Of a DNA stretch of 64,000 bases, positions 62,201 through 64,000 are shown piece by piece (the stretch's first letter is position 1; every line of letters begins with the position of its first letter). The translations under genes and the position numbers were made by a program. The notes under the pieces are model-generated. The model was not told the DNA's origin, ran no database searches, and worked only from the letters and a program-made list of their open reading frames with translations. This DNA is from Brachypterus glaber (lineage: Eukaryota > Arthropoda > Insecta > Coleoptera > Kateretidae), in NCBI GenBank assembly GCA_958510825.1, contig OY294044.1, positions 77,360,895 through 77,424,894 on the forward strand, given 5' to 3'.

Positions 62201-63644
62201 ATTCCATAAGTAAATCTTGATTTAAATTGTTAAGGTATTTTCGTAGGCACTTTAAAAAAGTACAATAATAAAACTATAAACCATAATTTCGTAAATAAAT
62301 AAATTTGATGACCAAATATTCAGTTTGACACTGACACTTAAATATGACAATATTATTATATTAATTAATATCGACGCCTCTGTTCGGGTTGACATTTAAC
62401 TATAACCTCAGATTTTGTATATGACAGAATTATATTAAATTTTGACATAATTATTACTAGATTTAGATTTGGCACCAAAGCACTTTGGATAAAACCATTG
62501 TCTTTCATTGTTTAACAATACTAGTGCTTGGTTGCCATTTTAACCTCAAAATCAAAGCGTGTCTCAACCCTTTGTGTGAAGTTTAATGTCATTATATATA
62601 GGGTCCCTACTTTTTATAGATATTGTTCTCATTTAATGCGGCTTTTGCAAAACTTAATTATTTTTACCAATTTCACGATTAAGTTCTACAATTTTAAATA
62701 ATAAAAATAAAACGTAAAAAACCCTAATGCACCAGACAAAAATTTTTACAAACTTTTCATCTTTCTCATCTACTTTAATTTTTAAGCAGGTTCATTATTC
62801 AGAATTTCACAAAAATGCAAGAAAGCCCTAGTGCCGCAGGTATTATTTAAAAACTTTAATTTTAAAACAGTTTCTCAATTCCAAATTTTACAGAAATGTA
62901 AGAAACCTCTAGCGCCGCAAGCCAGAATTTTTACGAATTTAAAGGTCTATGGTACACTTGAACACGCAATAAAAAAAGCTCGTTTTGGCGCCCCATACTG
63001 CGTTTTCTGGGTAGGAGGCGTCAACCTCCCTTTATTTACGGCCCTGATTATATCATGAAAATGTGTATTTAGAAAAAAAAGCTTCCTACGAATTTTGCAA
63101 TTATTTTATCCTGGAGGGGGGGGGGGTAATTACCCCCATTACCTACATGTGGATCCGCCACTGTTTTTTATTAGGTTAAGTAAACAAGGAAACAAGTGAC
63201 AAAAATAAAAACGCCTTCTCATTTGACATTATTAATAAAATATGAACAAAAAAAACTATCCGGGTCTTCATAACTAAAAGTAAGTACATTCTTTAGTCTT
63301 TGGCGCCCCTCTTAAGTGTTGCGCCTGTGGCAAATGCCACCTTTGCCACCTAACGGCTCTCTCTATGTCATAGACAATACTAGCTTTGTCTTCAATTTTA
63401 CATTTTTGACTTTAGGTGTCCCCACCAGATCAACACGGTTACTGCAGTTTAGGAACCAGTGTGGACTGTGTTCGTGCCGGTATGCAACACTCTAAGATCA
63501 TCATCGCGCAGGTTAACCCGAATCTGCCCAGAACCTTCGGTGATGGTATCATCCACATAAGTCACATCGACTATGCCGTCAAAGTCAATACTCCTCTGCC
63601 TATACACGGCGGAAAACCACCAACTGACGTCGAAAAAGCAATAG
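38124..63644 (+). CDS. Acetyl-CoA hydrolase/transferase family, 3' end outside window
   Basis: This is the first half of a mitochondrial CoA-transferase of the acetyl-CoA hydrolase/4-hydroxybutyrate CoA-transferase family, which moves CoA between carboxylic acids. Four exons give about 235 of an expected 470 or so residues. Recognisable parts are HGKEPKWTEPEEAFE (exon 1), GDTVFAQGAAATPVDLLNAM (exon 2), FFMGGNVRKAVADGRGDALP (exon 3) and SPPDQHGYCSLGTSVDCVRA (exon 4). The catalytic Glu lies in the C-terminal half, outside the window. The N-terminus (AATVRGVSNKFGNVF) is basic and hydroxylated, fitting a mitochondrial presequence. Exon 4 ends in phase 1 at a proper GT donor, so the gene continues. 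Intron 1 is 21 kb and full of transposons. Confidence 0.93.
38588..38782. mobile_element. Hairpin MITE
   Basis: Arms of about 65 bp start TTTACCAAACTGACCATATG and continue through ACTGCCCTACTA; the right arm is their complement with few changes. The spacer is about 70 bp. The phrase ATACTGCCCTA also occurs at 57431, suggesting a relative there. Confidence 0.8.
39187..40060. repeat. Satellite-like repeats of about 156 bp, mixed orientation
   Basis: From about 39560 three tandem units of about 150-158 bp share CATTTCCGCAAAGAACGATTACCATTTT, with starts near 39565, 39725 and 39875. A diverged half in the opposite orientation occupies 39187-39410. A G run of 12 or so interrupts the array at 39713. 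Open frames here are chance. It lies in CoA-transferase intron 1. Confidence 0.8.
40061..41576. other. Intron 1 DNA without a gene
   Basis: A hairpin with CTGAATCCGAATTTAAGAT and its complement lies near 40876-40980. G- and C-rich runs and AT-rich DNA fill the rest. No gene is supported. Confidence 0.4.
41577..41694. mobile_element. GCATAAGAACATAAAACATA MITE, copy 1
   Basis: This is a near-perfect palindrome of about 118 bp with arms of about 48 bp, running through GCGATGCCGTGATTGGCTT. The same hairpin occurs at 55800-55916, with its loop in the opposite orientation. No gene. Confidence 0.8.
41695..42724. other. Intron 1 DNA with LINE-tail remnants
   Basis: TAAATAAATAAATAAATAAA at 42260-42280 follows a LINE-like 3' end (GTATATCTGTTTGTACTAAA). 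A second tail, GGGACGAATAAACGATTTTG followed by TTGAT repeats, ends near 42650. That small insert is bracketed by ATATGATACCTATTATA and its complement TATAGGTATCATAT. No coding remnant is visible. Confidence 0.5.
42725..43620. mobile_element. Foldback-like element with tandem-repeat arms, copy 2
   Basis: The tips CACTACACCTTTTCAAGTTG match the element at 15252-16700, and both arms again consist of imperfect tandem units with TTTCAGAAAGTGTAAATT. At 896 bp it lacks about 550 bp of the centre found in copy 1. The shared centre (for example AAATGGCTAGGTCACTTCAT near 43255) is in the opposite orientation to copy 1. Non-coding. Confidence 0.85.
43651..43796. mobile_element. Hairpin MITE, 146 bp
   Basis: Long arms (GAGCGTTCGGGTAGGACGAT onward, about 60 bp, nearly perfect) surround a short loop. 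It lies just 30 bp from the end of the preceding Foldback-like element. Confidence 0.8.
43797..44729. other. Intron 1 DNA, no gene seen
   Basis: AT-rich sequence with a short ATCT microsatellite near 44255-44272. No coding region or clear mobile element is visible. Confidence 0.45.
44730..45870. mobile_element. Foldback element, diverged CAGGGTGTC subfamily (copy C)
   Basis: This palindrome has tips CAGGGTGTCTCAGAACTGAC and its near complement, with TA on both sides (44728-44729 and 45871-45872). Internal blocks such as GGGGCGTAGCTCCCTTA and TTCTCGAAAACGG are shared with copies A and B, but overall it is clearly diverged. Non-coding. Confidence 0.85.
46634..48802 (+). pseudogene. RAG1/Transib-like DDE transposase, decayed
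   Basis: An ATG at 46634 opens a zinc-finger region (CAPCGRK, later CTTCRLS) that is stopped by TAG at 46718-46720 and then needs a frame change near 46890. The main frame 46878-48524 (548 codons) has CFIC, RCNICF...HVC zinc motifs, a first acidic site in MADDGQGFVK (about codon 242), a second in LADFKIIL (about 328), a half-lost C-x2-C (PSPYC, family PCxxC) and GNACRKLLKN (about 484), which resembles RAG1 GNFARKL. A tandem expansion at 48495-48580 then breaks the frame. The last part, 48599-48802, carries the likely catalytic Glu in GLGFWSEQAGETLH, comparable to WASEGNESG of RAG1. It is not functional as it stands. Confidence 0.75.
48493..48580. repeat. Tandem ACATGTAACATGTATACATT repeats inside transposase
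   Basis: About three to four imperfect units of about 23-28 bp (ACATGTATACATTTAA and variants) sit inside the coding region of the RAG1-like transposase. They introduce an in-frame stop and shift the reading frame, so they arose after the element lost function or caused the loss. Confidence 0.85.
49412..50124. other. Intron 1 DNA without a gene
   Basis: It contains a TCAGGGAAAAGTCAGGGAATTCAGGG low-complexity piece near 49510 and AT-rich sequence. No coding region is seen. Confidence 0.45.
50125..50880. mobile_element. Repeat element with GAGTTCCT and TTGGCGCCCC arrays
   Basis: The outer inverted repeats are TTTTCTCGAGGGGCTGACCG (left) and, in complement, AAAAACGAGGAGCTGACCGC (right). Inside lie AGAGTTCCTTTTTGCAAAG arrays (50160-50240 and 50725-50830). 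A central tandem array, with a unit of about 65-85 bp containing TTGGCGCCCCAAAATTACCT, spans 50330-50640. Overlapping open frames on both strands reflect the repeats. It has no recognised transposase. Confidence 0.6.
51180..53465 (+). mobile_element. Decayed CR1/Jockey-type LINE, 5'-truncated
   Basis: This 5'-truncated copy is related to the LINE at 4640-8290. The coding part is broken into at least four frames. The 3' end TCTCTAATAAATAAATAAAA lies near 53445-53465. No target duplication could be assigned. It lies in sense orientation in CoA-transferase intron 1. Confidence 0.85.
51400..53116 (+). pseudogene. LINE reverse transcriptase remnant
   Basis: Fragments at 51582-52079, 52093-52368, 52338-52739 and 52718-53116 give, in order, GAGPDNIPASFVKKC, NYRPISKLC, IYTDFSKAFDK, LLYADVLKL and the LINE C-terminal region (IQFACIIWSP). 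The catalytic YADD reads YADV, and the frame breaks near 52078, 52300 and 52737. It is not functional. Confidence 0.88.
53875..54005. mobile_element. Short palindromic MITE
   Basis: TTTGTTACATTATACAATTT on the left is mirrored by its complement at 53985-54005, with a central GTCACGAGA/TCTCGCGAC pairing. About 130 bp, non-coding. Confidence 0.75.
54055..54186. repeat. 66-bp tandem duplication
   Basis: TTAAATAAAAGCTTGTTCTT and about 46 following bases (54055-54120) are repeated at 54120-54186 with few changes. Non-coding. Confidence 0.75.
54360..55035. repeat. Tandem repeat, unit about 250-267 bp
   Basis: The phrase TTTTAGGGGTGGGGGGTTGG recurs near 54405, 54654 and 54921, with intervening blocks ACGCGTATGGGGGGTGATG and CATGTGTACCAAATTTTAGC. 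Two and a half to three units are present. Non-coding. Confidence 0.8.
55319..56242. mobile_element. Foldback element with CCGGGTGAG ends and nested MITE
   Basis: The tips CCGGGTGAGTTTTATTTGTC and the right-hand complement are flanked by TA (55317-55318 and 56243-56244). Arms of about 300 bp run inward through CACTTCCGG...CCGGAAGTG and ACGAGATACACATAATTTAC. The centre is occupied by the MITE at 55800-55916. Non-coding. Confidence 0.85.
55800..55916. mobile_element. GCATAAGAACATAAAACATA MITE, copy 2
   Basis: Same hairpin family as 41577-41694, here inside the loop of a larger foldback element and in the opposite orientation. The arms run through GCGATGCCGTGATTGGCTT. Confidence 0.8.
56243..57354. 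other. Intron 1 DNA, no gene seen
   Basis: Includes a direct repeat of GATACCCTTTCTAGA near 56480-56517 and a low-complexity piece near 56960-57130. Nothing coding is supported. Confidence 0.4.
57368..57398 (+). mobile_element. 31-bp micro-retroposon with GAA tail
   Basis: The insert ACAAAAGCCAAGCAGT plus a GAA-repeat tail is flanked by a perfect 13-bp duplication ACCGTAACATATA (57355-57367 and 57399-57411). The duplication and tail mark it as an extremely truncated target-primed insertion. Confidence 0.8.
57418..57702. mobile_element. Diverged hairpin MITE
   Basis: The left end (TAGTACCAACGAACTAACAA onward) and the complement of the right end (GTATTAGCAACAAACTAATA) pair imperfectly over about 45 bp through CTCTAGAATA. 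The interior is non-coding. A weaker inverted pair with CTGCTTTTTAGCT near 57890 and 58597 suggests further relatives. Confidence 0.6.
57703..59340. other. End of CoA-transferase intron 1
   Basis: It includes a dispersed repeat (58005-58450) shared with Vha55 intron 3, containing GGTCTGTTTGTCAGGAAAA and TCGAGAACGCTTTGAGCTA. No gene is supported. Confidence 0.4.
59381..59543 (+). CDS. CoA-transferase exon 2
   Basis: 163 bases after a polypyrimidine acceptor (TTTTAG). It encodes residues 59-112, with the conserved VCHMHTEGPASYTDP segment and the end GIFR. Donor: TTTAG/GTAATA. Confidence 0.94.
59580..59839 (+). mobile_element. tRNA-derived SINE
   Basis: Its first 75 bases look like a decayed tRNA head: an A-box-like GTAGTGGCTAGCGC (59598-59611) and a B-box-like AGTTCGATTCT (59637-59647), followed by CACTGGCGCC. 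These are internal promoter elements of RNA polymerase III. A non-tRNA body follows, ending near an A-rich TTAAATAAACAA at 59829-59840. A clear anticodon stem cannot be folded by eye, so this is not called as a tRNA gene. It lies in CoA-transferase intron 2. Confidence 0.6.
59845..60010. mobile_element. Hairpin MITE with 5-bp duplication
   Basis: 166 bp, arms of about 65 bp starting ATATGTCGCAGCCTTTTGAA and nearly perfect. The flanks carry ACAAT on both sides (59840-59844 and 60011-60015). It begins at the SINE tail. Non-coding. Confidence 0.85.
60758..60896 (+). CDS. CoA-transferase exon 3
   Basis: 139 bases, residues 113-159: RSFSFFMGGNVRKAV, then LPIFLSEIPLLFTKKIIQPD and VIH. Acceptor TTTTTAG; donor ACAC/GTAAGT. 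Too short to stand out as an open frame, but phases fit both neighbours. Confidence 0.93.
60897..61356. other. CoA-transferase intron 3, left part
   Basis: Contains a short palindrome, TACTACCGGTAGTA, near 61068, and no gene. Confidence 0.4.
61357..62609 (+). mobile_element. P-superfamily transposon, copy 2
   Basis: 1253 bp with tips TAGGGACCCTA on both sides and a perfect 8-bp duplication CTTTTTAT (61349-61356 and 62610-62617). Compared with copy 1 at 19150-20703 it is in the opposite orientation and lacks about 300 bp, the stretch of copy 1 between about 20105 and 20410. It sits in CoA-transferase intron 3. Confidence 0.9.
61516..61692 (+). pseudogene. Truncated THAP domain
   Basis: From the ATG at 61516 the frame reads MSRQCSVVNCRNS to SMYLPNWKI, identical to copy 1 over about 43 residues except one Arg/Pro change. 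It then runs across the internal deletion into unrelated residues. The second half of the zinc site is gone. Confidence 0.8.
62618..63415. other. CoA-transferase intron 3, right part
   Basis: Pieces of a dispersed repeat are visible: CCTAGTGCCGCAGG and CCTCTAGCGCCGCAAGCC (62827-62925), TGGATCCGCCACTG (63150) and GTTGCGCCTGTGGCAAATGC (63319). They resemble the family glimpsed at 18190-18400. A G run lies at 63114-63126. No gene apart from the exon that follows. Confidence 0.45.
63416..63644 (+). CDS. CoA-transferase exon 4
   Basis: 229 bases, residues 160-235: VSPPDQHGYCSLGTSVD to PPTDVEKAIG. It holds the strongly conserved SPPDQHG and NPNLPRTFGD segments. Acceptor CTTTAG/GTGTC; donor AATAG/GTATGC. 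Later exons lie beyond 64000. Confidence 0.94.
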
Positions 63645-64000
63645 GTATGCAGTTAGCTTAATAATAATTAGAGCATAAGATAGAAAAGTGGGGGGGGGGG
63701 GGGTTAGTCATGTCGTAAAAAATACAAGTAACATTCTGGTCAAAATTTCAGCTCAAATACTGTCCGCCCCAATTCATTTGAAAATTGGAGAAAATAAAAA
63801 TCACACTGCACGATTTTTTTCTTCAAATAAATCTGCCATATAATGGAAAATGCAAACATTCAAATCTGTACCAAATTTTAGTCTATATATATAAACGAAA
63901 TTTAGCATGCACCTACATTTGATAATTGAAAAAATAGTTATATATATTTTTTTAAAGGTCCACTCACAAAAACTAAATTCCTAAATTAAAAAATACTTTT

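Overview
The window is nuclear DNA of an insect, quite possibly a beetle. The evidence is two spliced host genes with insect-type orthologues, GT-AG introns, AT-rich non-coding DNA and a heavy load of eukaryotic transposons. The order is a guess from overall character, not a proof.

Host genes. The minus strand carries a complete V-type proton ATPase subunit B gene (Vha55): seven coding exons between 37443 (start) and 12841 (stop). Every splice phase is consistent and the predicted protein has 493 residues. About 0.7 kb away, divergently transcribed, starts an acetyl-CoA hydrolase/transferase family gene (annotated in insects as 4-hydroxybutyrate CoA-transferase-like, Drosophila CG7920 type). 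It has four exons here (38124, 59381, 60758, 63416) and runs off the right edge. The shared spacer holds E-box/M-box sequences of the MITF/TFE type, which are known regulators of V-ATPase genes.

Mobile DNA, left to right. 1-2800: a foldback element, a hairpin and an inverted/tandem 360-bp repeat. 4640-8290: a CR1/Jockey-type LINE whose ORF2 is open but whose RT active site is FADG. 8546-11456: MITE-like elements and a 5'-truncated LINE. Vha55 introns 6 and 5 (13108-22587): a Foldback-like element with tandemly repeated arms, a mariner-type MITE, a P-superfamily element with a THAP domain, and a second copy of the 315-1487 foldback. Vha55 intron 2 (25234-36756): a 6.3-kb RNase H-bearing LINE inserted, with a 13-bp target duplication, into one arm of an older foldback element. 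The 21-kb intron 1 of the CoA-transferase gene (38299-59380): satellite-like tandem repeats, more foldbacks, a second tandem-arm Foldback-like element, several hairpin MITEs, another decayed LINE, and a 3.45-kb DNA transposon at 45956-49407. The next introns hold a tRNA-derived SINE, a MITE and the second P-type element.

Most notable: the 45956-49407 transposon starts and ends with CACAGTG, the heptamer used in V(D)J recombination signals. It has about 300-bp terminal inverted repeats and a 4-bp target duplication, and encodes a decayed transposase whose motifs line up with the RAG1/Transib catalytic core. Also notable are two opposite-facing P-superfamily copies with perfect 8-bp duplications, and the abundance of long palindromes inside transcribed introns. 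No CRISPR, prokaryotic or viral gene systems were seen.
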